DNA of 6,077 nt from Oscillospiraceae bacterium (GTDB taxonomy: Bacteria > Bacillota > Clostridia > UBA1381), in contig JAJBTG010000281.1 of the NCBI GenBank assembly GCA_020860985.1, positions 1 to 6,077 of the forward strand, given 5' to 3'. Shown in pieces: positions 1-6,010 of the stretch. Every line of letters begins with the position of its first letter. The first letter of the stretch is position 1. The notes beneath the pieces are model-generated. The model was not told the origin of the DNA, did no database searches, and was given only the letters and a program-made list of their open reading frames with translations. Made by a program: the position numbers and the translations under genes.

Positions 1-31
1 AGTCTTGAAATCTTTTTGTTATTTCAAGTGT
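1..31. other. Window edge downstream of the flippase, small AT-rich inverted repeat
   Basis: This short stretch follows the flippase stop codon. It holds an 8-bp inverted repeat, CTTGAAAT at 4-11 and ATTTCAAG at 21-28, around a 9-base loop. Read on the minus strand, the hairpin is not followed by a run of T within the window, so it is not a convincing terminator. It could be a weak terminator, a chance repeat, or the end of something inserted into the flippase gene. The sequence is too short to decide. Confidence 0.35.
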
Positions 32-1300
32 CTACTCTAAGGGGATTATATCACTTATCGCCGAGCCGTATATATTATATTCCGGATTTCCGACAAGCAC
101 ATATCCCACCAAAAGCTTTATAACAGAACCCGCAAGCGCGAAGAAAAACGGCAGCATGATTTTGTTGGCGGATTGCAGCACCGACGAACAAATCTGCGAT
201 ACGGACATCATTATAACGCACGGCGCGACCACCGTCAGCATCCTTGCCGAGGCTGTATTGTTAAACAAAAGCTTCAATATGCCCTCACTTTGCGTAAGCA
301 TTATAACCGCGCACGGCACAGCTAAAAAAATTGTCAGCTCAAGAGCGAGCTTCATCGCCCGTCCCGCTCTTTTTAAATCGTTCACAGCCATTGCTCCAGC
401 GATTATCGGCAGTATGCTTACGCCGAGAGTCGCGAGTATCCCCACGGGTAAATGGAACACCGTGAGCGCGTAGCCGGTATACGCTCCGTACAGAAAACGC
501 GCCTCATCCTCACCAAGTCCCGCGTCAAGCAGCCTGGAGCGCACCATCGTGGTATCTACCACATTCATCATATCCGCGACAACGGACGCGCATAAAAGCG
601 GTATTGCAACCGCGAGCAGTGATTTTATGATTTCGCTTCTTTCCTCCCTTGTTGACTTTAATCGCCCCTCCCGCTTGCCGGTAAAATATAGAAGCATTAA
701 TATGGCGGTCGCGACAATTTCACCCGCCGTAACACCCATTATCGCTCCGCCGGATGTTTTTGCGATTCCGTAGTTTATAAAGTAAACCGCAAGTCCGTAT
801 CCCGCGGCAAGCTTTATTATCGCCTCCACTACCTGCGAGATTGCGGTGGGAATCATATTTGACGCGCCCTGGAAATAGCTCTTGTACTCCGTTCCCAGCG
901 CCACAAAAAACACAGCCGGCGCTACCGCTTTTATGGCGTAAACGGCGTTTTCCTCCTTCATTGCGAGCGCAAAAAAATCCGCGCCGAAATAAAGCGCAAG
1001 ACTTCCCGCTATTCCGACAGACGATAAAATTAAGGTCGAAATTTTAACTGTCAGCCGCGCCTTCCTCGCGTCCTTTTTTGATATATCCTCCGCCACAAGC
1101 TTTGAAATTGCAAACGGAAATCCCGAAATTATAAAGGAAAGCAGCATTATGTATACTTGAAATGAAATGTTGTATACTGCCATTCCCTCTTCCTTTAATA
1201 TATACGTAAGCGGAATTTTAAAGACCGCTCCGAGAATTTTTGAAATCGCATTAGCCGCCATAAGTATTGCCGCTCCCGTTACAAAGCTTTGTTTTTTCAA
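32..1300 (-). CDS. SpoVB/YtgP-like oligosaccharide flippase (MOP/MATE superfamily), C-terminally short
   Basis: This is a multi-pass inner-membrane protein of 422 residues, probably a flippase moving lipid-linked cell-wall or polysaccharide precursors across the membrane (COG2244, as SpoVB, YtgP and MurJ). The N-terminus (about 6-70) has the family pattern: a first helix with KILGAVFKIP, then a YNISFQVY segment and ISGFPFAISKLVAE. Residues 139-165 carry the YFQGASNMIPTAISQVVEA type motif, 232-255 a conserved helix ending in VVDTTMVRS, and 374-416 the LQSANKIMLPFFFALAG and NIYGSAIS segments. Starting at TTG is justified by a strong GGAGGAGG at 1305-1312 close upstream. SpoVB relatives are about 500-550 residues long, so roughly the last 80-100 residues (the final membrane helices) are missing. 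The frame ends in PLE and TAG right after NIYGSAISDII. The gene diverges from aroA. The exact family member (sporulation SpoVB or vegetative flippase) cannot be told. Confidence 0.85.
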   Translation of the reverse strand: MKKQSFVTGAAILMAANAISKILGAVFKIPLTYILKEEGMAVYNISFQVYIMLLSFIISGFPFAISKLVAEDISKKDARKARLTVKISTLILSSVGIAGSLALYFGADFFALAMKEENAVYAIKAVAPAVFFVALGTEYKSYFQGASNMIPTAISQVVEAIIKLAAGYGLAVYFINYGIAKTSGGAIMGVTAGEIVATAILMLLYFTGKREGRLKSTREERSEIIKSLLAVAIPLLCASVVADMMNVVDTTMVRSRLLDAGLGEDEARFLYGAYTGYALTVFHLPVGILATLGVSILPIIAGAMAVNDLKRAGRAMKLALELTIFLAVPCAVIMLTQSEGILKLLFNNTASARMLTVVAPCVIMMSVSQICSSVLQSANKIMLPFFFALAGSVIKLLVGYVLVGNPEYNIYGSAISDIIPLE

Positions 1301-1304
1301 AATT

Positions 1305-1312
1305 CCTCCTCC
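1305..1312 (-). promoter_or_regulatory. Ribosome binding site that decides the flippase TTG start
   Basis: GGAGGAGG on the minus strand lies four bases upstream of the TTG at 1298-1300. No ATG is placed so well nearby, and the protein begins as relatives do (short basic leader, then the first membrane helix), so TTG is the probable start. Confidence 0.8.
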
Positions 1313-1330
1313 TTTTTATCCGTATAATTC

Positions 1331-1359
1331 TTGTCTTTCTATAATATTTATGATATAAT
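1331..1359 (+). promoter_or_regulatory. Vegetative (sigma-A type) promoter for aroA with extended -10
   Basis: A -35 element TTGTCT (1331-1336, four of six to consensus) lies 17 bases before a perfect -10 TATAAT (1354-1359). The -10 is preceded by TG at the extended -10 position (TGATATAAT). Transcription would start near 1366, giving a leader of about 24 bases that holds only the ribosome binding site, so no leader regulation is expected. Two more TATAAT hexamers at 1323-1328 and 1340-1345 lack a good -35. I found no confident promoter for the divergent flippase in the same gap. Confidence 0.7.
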
Positions 1360-1377
1360 GCTTTTATACTTGATATT

Positions 1378-1382
1378 GGAGG
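1378..1382 (+). promoter_or_regulatory. Ribosome binding site of aroA
   Basis: GGAGG lies seven bases upstream of the ATG at 1390, a standard spacing that fixes the aroA start. Confidence 0.85.
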
Positions 1383-1389
1383 ATAAGTT

Positions 1390-2661
1390 ATGAAAACGGA
1401 CATAAAAAAAATATACCATGCACGCGGTGAGCTGCCCGTTCCGGGCGACAAATCCATCTCTCCCCGAGCTGTTATGCTCGGCTCGCTCGCCGGAGGAACA
1501 ACGGAAATAAAAGGATTTCTTAAAGGCGCTGACTGCCTTTCGACAATCGACTGTTTCAGAAGCATGGGAATTGATATAGATGTAAACGGCGATAATGTGA
1601 CGGTTCACGGCAAGGGACTTTACGGACTCAGCGAGCCGAAAAAGACGCTTTACACCGGCAACAGCGGCACCACAACGCGTCTTTTGTGCGGCATACTCGC
1701 GGGACAGAATTTCAACTCCGATATTACCGGCGATGCGTCAATATGCAAGCGGCCGATGAAGCGTGTTACGGAACCTCTTTCGCTTATGGGAGCAAAAATT
1801 ACCGGCGATTACTGCCCGCTCCATATCTGCGGAACAAAGCTGCACGGGGTGGATTATAAAATGAAGGTAGCCTCCGCTCAGGTTAAAACGGCGCTTATAC
1901 TCGCCGGACTTTACGCCGACGGGAAAACGGTTATTCACGAGATTGAGAAATCGCGCGACCATACCGAATTAATGCTCGGCGCTATGGGAGCGGATATTTC
2001 CGTTGACGGACTCGATATTTCCGTCAGAGCGGGACGGGAGCTCCTGCCGCAGAAAATCGAGGTTCCGGGGGATATTTCCTCCGCCGCGTGCTGGATGGTT
2101 CTCGGGGCAATCATGCCGAATTCCGAAATCACAATTAAAAACGTCGGCATAAATCCCACAAGAACCGGCATTATAGATGTTTTTAAATTCATGCACGCAA
2201 ATATGAGGATTGAAAATGTAAGAAGCGCCGCAGGCGAACCTGTCGCGGATATAACAGTTTCCTCCTCCTCTCTGAACGGAGTTGAAATAGGCGGTGATAT
2301 TATTCCGCGGCTTATAGACGAAATTCCTATTATCGCCGCGGCGGCGGTTTTCGCACAAGGCGAAACCATTATAAAGGACGCACGAGAATTAAAGGTCAAG
2401 GAAACAAACAGAATACGCGCCGTTGTTGACGAATTTTCAAAATGCGGGGTCGATATAACCGAAACGGACGACGGTATGATTATTCGCGGCGGCAAGCCGA
2501 TTAACGGTGCGGATTTCAAAACCTACGGCGATCACAGAATGGCTATGAGCCTTACAATCCTATCGCAGCTTGCAGACGGAAGCAGTACGCTTGACGACAG
2601 CGCTTGCGTTGACGTATCATACCCGACATTTTTTGAGCATTTTTACAAATTGGGCGAATAA
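1390..2661 (+). CDS. aroA: 3-phosphoshikimate 1-carboxyvinyltransferase (EPSP synthase), class II
   Basis: This cytoplasmic enzyme joins phosphoenolpyruvate to shikimate-3-phosphate, giving EPSP and phosphate, the sixth step of the shikimate pathway to chorismate. At 423 residues it has the normal full length. Substrate-binding residues are visible: K21, S22 and R26 in PGDKSISPR; the PEP-site loop GNSGTTTRL (90-98); R121 and R125 in RPMKRV; SAQVK (162-166); D310-E311; KETNR (337-341); and GDHRMAM (380-386). The four sequence marks described for class II EPSP synthases are all present: GDKS (19-22), SAQVK, RDHTE (189-193) and NPTR (255-258). The class I lysine near the C-terminus (K411 in E. 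coli) is replaced within VSYPTFF, as in other class II enzymes. It has its own promoter, stands alone rather than in an aro operon, and converges on yfcE. The assignment is firm; the substrate kinetics are not known. Confidence 0.97.
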   Translation: MKTDIKKIYHARGELPVPGDKSISPRAVMLGSLAGGTTEIKGFLKGADCLSTIDCFRSMGIDIDVNGDNVTVHGKGLYGLSEPKKTLYTGNSGTTTRLLCGILAGQNFNSDITGDASICKRPMKRVTEPLSLMGAKITGDYCPLHICGTKLHGVDYKMKVASAQVKTALILAGLYADGKTVIHEIEKSRDHTELMLGAMGADISVDGLDISVRAGRELLPQKIEVPGDISSAACWMVLGAIMPNSEITIKNVGINPTRTGIIDVFKFMHANMRIENVRSAAGEPVADITVSSSSLNGVEIGGDIIPRLIDEIPIIAAAAVFAQGETIIKDARELKVKETNRIRAVVDEFSKCGVDITETDDGMIIRGGKPINGADFKTYGDHRMAMSLTILSQLADGSSTLDDSACVDVSYPTFFEHFYKLGE

Positions 2662-2668
2662 TTAAATC

Positions 2669-2691
2669 AAGGCGGCACGGTGCCGCGCCTT
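2669..2691 (+). terminator. Imperfect GC-rich hairpin after aroA, possible terminator
   Basis: Starting eight bases after the aroA stop, GCGGCA and TGCCGC pair around a CGG loop. An alternative fold uses AAGGC/GCCTT outside a two-base bulge. Only TTT follows (2690-2692), so the T tract is weak and termination here is likely incomplete or helped by the next hairpin. Confidence 0.5.
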
Positions 2692-2719
2692 TCGCCTCAT
2701 TGATAAACTGTATATTAAT

Positions 2720-2765
2720 TTAAAAAACCGCATTGCGATTGAATTTTTTCAATCGTAATGTGGTT
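2720..2765 (-). terminator. Long hairpin between convergent genes, Rho-independent terminator for yfcE
   Basis: Arms of 18 bases (2726-2743 and 2748-2765) pair around a four-base loop. In plus-strand RNA all 18 positions pair, two as G-U. In minus-strand RNA these two become A-C mismatches, but there the stem runs into six T residues (GCGGTTTTTTAAATT), the expected form of an intrinsic terminator about 30 bases past the yfcE stop. The plus-strand side lacks a T tract but could still stop or stabilise aroA transcripts, so it may act in both directions. Confidence 0.7.
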
Positions 2766-2795
2766 AGCTTTATCGCTCTTTAACCGACTGCCGGC

Positions 2796-3311
2796 TCAAT
2801 ACAGCTCTTTAATTGTAAATTCGCCGTTTTCATAAATCATATAGCTGTTTCTGTTGCCGCCCTTCGGAATCGAAACCGAACCGGGGTTTAGGTACGTATA
2901 TTCGCCCATATCCTCAATCGCCTGAATATGCGTGTGTCCGTTCATCAGGATATCGCCTTTGTTTATTTTAGGCAAATTTTCATTATTGAAAATATGTCCG
3001 GGAGTTATGTAAACCATTCTGCCGTCGAGATAGAGAATCGCGTAATCAGCCAAAATCGGGAAATCAAGAACCATTTGGTCCACCTCCGTGTCGCAGTTTC
3101 CGCGCACACAAAGCAGCTCATTATTCATGGAGTTCAATATCTCTATTACCTCACGGGGATTGTAATCACGCGGCAAATCATTCCTTGGTCCGTGATAGAG
3201 CAAATCGCCCAGAAGCACCAGCCTTTCCGCATTTTCCGTTCTGTAAACCTCCGTCATTTTTTTCGTCCAGTATGCCGAGCCGTGAATATCCGACGCAAAC
3301 ATCAACTTCAT
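2796..3311 (-). CDS. yfcE: YfcE-type metallophosphoesterase (phosphodiesterase)
   Basis: This cytoplasmic calcineurin-like phosphoesterase has 171 residues, close to the 184 of E. coli YfcE. YfcE hydrolyses artificial phosphodiesters with a two-metal centre; its natural substrate is unknown. The N-terminus KLMFASDIHGS is almost identical to YfcE. Motifs in order: D8-I-H10-G, G35-D36 in LLGDLLYHGPRN, G71-N72-C73-D74, TPGH (103-106), G125-H126-T127-H128, and a C-terminal NPGSVSIPKGGN (142-153). The TPGH segment is THGH in E. coli YfcE, so a probable metal-binding histidine is proline here. The start is the ATG at 3309-3311, matching the YfcE N-terminus, with GGGAG at 3320-3324. A longer frame from a TTG at 3324-3326 would overlap that site. 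It lies 48 bases after the upstream metallophosphoesterase gene and probably shares its transcript. Confidence 0.9.
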   Translation of the reverse strand: MKLMFASDIHGSAYWTKKMTEVYRTENAERLVLLGDLLYHGPRNDLPRDYNPREVIEILNSMNNELLCVRGNCDTEVDQMVLDFPILADYAILYLDGRMVYITPGHIFNNENLPKINKGDILMNGHTHIQAIEDMGEYTYLNPGSVSIPKGGNRNSYMIYENGEFTIKELY

Positions 3312-3319
3312 AAATTCAT

Positions 3320-3324
3320 CTCCC
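3320..3324 (-). promoter_or_regulatory. Ribosome binding site that decides the yfcE start
   Basis: GGGAG lies eight bases before the ATG at 3309-3311. It overlaps the upstream in-frame TTG (3324-3326), which argues against translation from that TTG. Confidence 0.75.
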
Positions 3325-3359
3325 AATTTATCCTAATTTTCACTGCCGTCAAATAAATT

Positions 3360-4058
3360 TTATTCCCTAATCAGCACGGGGTTAAACTGCAAATAATCGG
3401 ACGACACAAGCTTGTACTCTATTCCGCCCTCCGTCACCTCGACCGCATTTTTGTGCGCCGCGCTGTGCAGATGTCCGTAAATACATTTTGACACCGGATA
3501 GCGTTCCATCATTTCCACAAATTCGTTGCTTTCAAGCTTATTGGAACGCGGAGGGTAATGTGTGAAAACATATATCTCTCCGCTATCCCCCGCGCTGTTA
3601 AGCGATAGCTCAAGCCGCAGAACCTCGCGGTCAAATATTTTCCTGTCGTCCGCCTTGAAGCTGTCCCATGCCGGATGAAGCCATCCGCGAGTGCCGCATA
3701 TGGCAATGTCCTCATATTTATACGAATTGTTTTGCAGGAAAAATATATTGTCAAAGCCGTTTACGGAGATAAACTCTTTTAATTTGTTCATAGTTGTCCA
3801 CCAATAATCGTGGTTTCCCTTAAGCAAAATCTTTCTGCCGTTAAGCTTATTTAAAAATTCAAAATCCTTATACGATTGCTCCAGATATGTCGCCCATGAA
3901 AAATCGCCCGGCATAACCACCGTGTCGCCCGCGCTGATTTTACTCTGCCAGTTATCCGCAAGACGCTCTACATAATTGCTCCATGCCACCCCGAACACAT
4001 CCATCGGTTTGTCTATTCCGAGAGGCAAATGCAAATCCGCAATTGAATATAATGCCAT
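3360..4058 (-). CDS. Calcineurin-like metallophosphoesterase, COG1768-like
   Basis: This predicted cytoplasmic metal-dependent phosphohydrolase has 232 residues and no signal peptide or membrane segment. All metal-site motifs of the superfamily are intact: D8-L-H10 in SIADLHLPLG, G51-D52 in MPGDFSWATY, G81-N82-H83-D84 followed by YWW, H167 in FTHYPPR, and G195-H196-L197-H198. The DLHL opening, the GDFSW segment, GNHDYWW and GTRGW (122-126) resemble the uncharacterised group of predicted phosphohydrolases in COG1768; I know no established substrate. It is clearly distinct from the YfcE type encoded just downstream. The start is the ATG at 4056-4058 with AAGGAG at 4066-4071. A longer frame from a TTG at 4101-4103 would be read through the binding site and the predicted -10, so it is rejected. 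It is the first gene of a probable two-gene operon. Confidence 0.88.
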   Translation of the reverse strand: MALYSIADLHLPLGIDKPMDVFGVAWSNYVERLADNWQSKISAGDTVVMPGDFSWATYLEQSYKDFEFLNKLNGRKILLKGNHDYWWTTMNKLKEFISVNGFDNIFFLQNNSYKYEDIAICGTRGWLHPAWDSFKADDRKIFDREVLRLELSLNSAGDSGEIYVFTHYPPRSNKLESNEFVEMMERYPVSKCIYGHLHSAAHKNAVEVTEGGIEYKLVSSDYLQFNPVLIRE

Positions 4059-4065
4059 GTATTCT

Positions 4066-4071
4066 CTCCTT
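4066..4071 (-). promoter_or_regulatory. Ribosome binding site that decides the metallophosphoesterase start
   Basis: AAGGAG lies seven bases before the ATG at 4056-4058. Its position inside the longer open frame marks the downstream ATG as the true start. Confidence 0.85.
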
Positions 4072-4091
4072 ATCGAATCATTTGTGAGATT

Positions 4092-4120
4092 ATTGTAACA
4101 CAAAACCGCGCGGCGCGCAA
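4092..4120 (-). promoter_or_regulatory. Promoter for the two metallophosphoesterase genes
   Basis: A -10 TACAAT (4092-4097, five of six) preceded by TG in the extended -10 position (TGTTACAAT) stands 17 bases from a weak -35 TTGCGC (4115-4120). The spacer is unusually GC-rich and self-complementary (GCGCGCCGCGC). The start site would be near 4085, about 27 bases before the ATG. Because a strong terminator closes pckG upstream, the pair needs its own promoter, which supports this call. Confidence 0.6.
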
Positions 4121-4142
4121 GCGTGAGAAAACATTTTTAATA

Positions 4143-4176
4143 CAAAAAACTCCCGAAGCAACGCTTCGGGAGTTTT
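4143..4176 (-). terminator. Strong Rho-independent terminator of pckG
   Basis: ACTCCCGAAGC and GCTTCGGGAGT form a perfect 11-bp stem around a three-base loop, followed on the minus strand by six T residues. Flanking A and T bases extend the symmetry to 14 bp (4146-4159 with 4163-4176). It begins six bases after the pckG stop. The A tract on the other side gives a T run of four on the plus strand as well, though no plus-strand gene needs it here. Confidence 0.95.
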
Positions 4177-4182
4177 GGTAAT

Positions 4183-5964
4183 TTATTTCTTTAGGTTGTT
4201 TTCAAGCTTAACAAGCTCTTCCGCCATTTCCTTGGGAAGTCTGTCACCGAACTGAGCGAAGTATTCCTTGATGTTTTCAACATCCTCGAGCCATACCTCG
4301 TTATCGATTGTAAGAAGTCCCTTAAGGTCAATATTCTCATCTTCAAGACCGGTAATATCGATATCGCCCTCCTTGGGAACGTAACCGATTGCACATTCAT
4401 CCGCGTCAACCTTACCCGCACATCTGTCAAGAATCCAAAGAAGTACACGCATATTGTCGCCGAATCCCGGCCACATGAAGTTGCCGTCGTCATCCTTTCT
4501 GAACCAGTTAACATGGAAAATCTTCGGAGCCTTGTCGCCGAGCTTCTTGCCCATTTCCAACCAGTGACCCCAGTAATCAGCCATATTATAGCCAACGAAC
4601 GGCTTCATAGCCATAGGATCGCGTCTTACCACGCCAACCGCGCCGGCAGCTGCCGCTGTTGTTTCCGAAGCCATTGTTGCGCCTACAAATGTACCGTGCT
4701 GCCAATCTCTCGACTGATATACAAGCGGAGCGCACTTTGCACGTCTGCCGCCGAATACGATTGCATCAACGGGAACACCCTGCGGGTTCTCAAATTCCGG
4801 TGAAATACACGGACAATTTACAGCCGGAGCGGTAAATCTCGAGTTCGGGTGAGCAAGCTTATTGCCCGCTTCTGTGTATTCAACGCCGTTTACCTTAGCG
4901 CCCTTCCACTCTGTCGCGTTTACAGGAGGATTCTTATCAAGTCCTTCCCACCAAACTGTCATATCGTCATTGTTAATTGCAACATTTGTGAAGATTGTAT
5001 TCTTCTTTGTTGATTCAAGCGCGTTAAAGTTAGTCTTAACCGATGTTCCGGGAGCTACGCCGAAGAAGCCCGATTCGGGGTTGATAGCGTAAAGTCTGCC
5101 GTCCGGACCGATATTCAACCATGAAATATCATCGCCGACAGTCCATACCTTATATCCCTGCTTCTTGAGATATTCCGGAGGAATAAGCATAGCCAAATTG
5201 GTTTTGCCGCAAGCTGACGGGAACGCCGCACAGATATACTTAACCTCGCCCTGCGGATTTTCAAGACCGAGAATAAGCATATGCTCAGCCATCCAGCCCT
5301 GATTCTTACCGAGGTATGAAGCTATTCTCAAAGCGAAGCACTTCTTACCCAAAAGTACGTTGCCGCCGTATGCGGAGTTGATTGACCAAATTGTGTTATC
5401 CTGCGGGAACTGTACGATATATCTGTCATCGGGATTTACATCCTTCTTTGCGTGCAGGCACTTAATAAATTCGGCGTCCTCCGCCGTACCGAGCTGGTCA
5501 AGAACCTTCTGACCGACTCTTGTCATAATAACCATGTTCAATACAACATAGATACTGTCTGTTAATTCGATACCAATCTTCGAGAACGGTGAGCCTACCG
5601 GACCCATTGAATATGGAATAACATACATTGTTCTGCCCTTCATGGAACCGTTGTACAAAGCCTTAAGCTTAGCGTACATTTCATCGGGAGCCATCCAGTT
5701 ATTTATAGGACCTGCTTCCTCTTCCGTCGGAGTACAGATAAATGTTCTGTCTTCTACACGAGCCACGTCGTTCTCCGCTGTTCTGTGATAGTAGCAGCCG
5801 GGAAGCTTTTCTTCGTTAAGCTTAATCATTTCGCCCGTTGCGACTGCTTCTTCTCTCAAAGCATCCAGCTGTGCTTCCTCGCCTGTAATCAGCACGATGT
5901 TATCCGGCTGACACATAGCCGCCATTTCGTCAAGCCATGCTTGAGCGGTCTTGTTCTGTAACAT
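4183..5964 (-). CDS. pckG: Phosphoenolpyruvate carboxykinase, GTP type
   Basis: This cytoplasmic enzyme interconverts oxaloacetate plus GTP and phosphoenolpyruvate plus CO2 and GDP. It serves gluconeogenesis or, in some anaerobes, CO2 fixation from PEP toward oxaloacetate. At 593 residues it is full length for the GTP family and unlike the ATP family. Visible motifs: R69 in the substrate loop; Y199-GGN; metal ligands K208 in GKKCFALR and H228; the P-loop PSACGKTN (249-256) with the reactive cysteine C252, K254 and T255; GDDISW (277-282) with D279 as metal ligand; N374 and R376; FGGRRAKCAPL (404-414); the mobile lid near ASETTAAAAG (432-441); and the guanine pocket WFRKDDDGNFMWPGFGDN (487-504). 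The start is the ATG at 5962-5964 with GGAGG at 5973-5977. A frame from a TTG at 5977-5979 overlaps that site. Lysine is mostly AAG, unlike its neighbours, suggesting high expression. It is single-cistron at its 3' end. Confidence 0.97.
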   Translation of the reverse strand: MLQNKTAQAWLDEMAAMCQPDNIVLITGEEAQLDALREEAVATGEMIKLNEEKLPGCYYHRTAENDVARVEDRTFICTPTEEEAGPINNWMAPDEMYAKLKALYNGSMKGRTMYVIPYSMGPVGSPFSKIGIELTDSIYVVLNMVIMTRVGQKVLDQLGTAEDAEFIKCLHAKKDVNPDDRYIVQFPQDNTIWSINSAYGGNVLLGKKCFALRIASYLGKNQGWMAEHMLILGLENPQGEVKYICAAFPSACGKTNLAMLIPPEYLKKQGYKVWTVGDDISWLNIGPDGRLYAINPESGFFGVAPGTSVKTNFNALESTKKNTIFTNVAINNDDMTVWWEGLDKNPPVNATEWKGAKVNGVEYTEAGNKLAHPNSRFTAPAVNCPCISPEFENPQGVPVDAIVFGGRRAKCAPLVYQSRDWQHGTFVGATMASETTAAAAGAVGVVRRDPMAMKPFVGYNMADYWGHWLEMGKKLGDKAPKIFHVNWFRKDDDGNFMWPGFGDNMRVLLWILDRCAGKVDADECAIGYVPKEGDIDITGLEDENIDLKGLLTIDNEVWLEDVENIKEYFAQFGDRLPKEMAEELVKLENNLKK

Positions 5965-5972
5965 AGTTTTTT

Positions 5973-5977
5973 CCTCC
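5973..5977 (-). promoter_or_regulatory. Ribosome binding site that decides the pckG start
   Basis: GGAGG lies eight bases before the ATG at 5962-5964 and overlaps the in-frame TTG at 5977-5979, which is therefore an unlikely start. Confidence 0.85.
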
Positions 5978-5995
5978 AATGCTTTTTATTTACAG

Positions 5996-6010
5996 TGTTA
6001 TGCAATAACA
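5996..6010. promoter_or_regulatory. Palindrome upstream of pckG, possible operator
   Basis: TGTTATGCAATAACA has perfect 6-base arms around a 3-base centre and lies about 31 bases before the pckG ATG, a place where a regulator could act. It resembles a Rex-type half-site pair (TGTTA and TAACA) but has an odd centre that does not match the usual Rex or CcpA spacing. It overlaps the possible stop codon of the upstream frame. No regulator can be named, and I see no convincing pckG promoter beside it. Confidence 0.3.

Larger units (their letters stand above)
2662..2795. other. Convergent intergenic gap between aroA and yfcE
   Basis: This 134-base AT-rich gap separates the two convergent 3' ends. 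It holds a GC-rich hairpin near the aroA stop (2669-2691) and a long hairpin nearer the yfcE end (2726-2765). I see no open frame with a ribosome binding site and no RNA gene that I recognise. Confidence 0.7.

Noticed and set aside
1366..1389. Leader-type regulation (T-box, riboswitch or attenuator) before aroA
   Set aside because: The predicted leader is only about 24 bases and holds little beyond the ribosome binding site.
1935..2519. A 194-codon open frame on the minus strand opposite aroA
   Set aside because: It lies wholly antisense to a certain aroA gene, has a serine, isoleucine and proline-rich composition typical of a shadow frame, and shows no ribosome binding site or family motif.
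3312..3326. Five-residue N-terminal extension of YfcE from a TTG
   Set aside because: The TTG overlaps GGGAG, the only good ribosome binding site, and YfcE relatives begin with KLMFASDIHG.
2928..3356. A 142-codon plus-strand open frame opposite yfcE
   Set aside because: It mirrors the conserved YfcE coding sequence and has no recognisable domain. Conservation of motifs is on the minus strand.
4059..4103. Fifteen-residue N-terminal extension of the COG1768-like protein from a TTG
   Set aside because: The extension reads through AAGGAG, and the TTG lies upstream of the predicted start of transcription. The ATG at 4058 is correctly spaced.
4107..4120. GC-rich self-complementary GCGCGCCGCGC stretch as a terminator or operator
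   Set aside because: The arms are only four bases around three and no T tract follows. It is better explained as the spacer of the promoter at 4092-4120.
4513..5092. Plus-strand open frames opposite pckG, and a minus-strand frame at 4191-4595
   Set aside because: All fall inside the conserved pckG coding region in wrong frames and have no plausible start signal.
5965..5979. Five-residue N-terminal extension of PEP carboxykinase from a TTG
   Set aside because: The TTG overlaps the GGAGG at 5973-5977, and the ATG at 5964 has ideal spacing.
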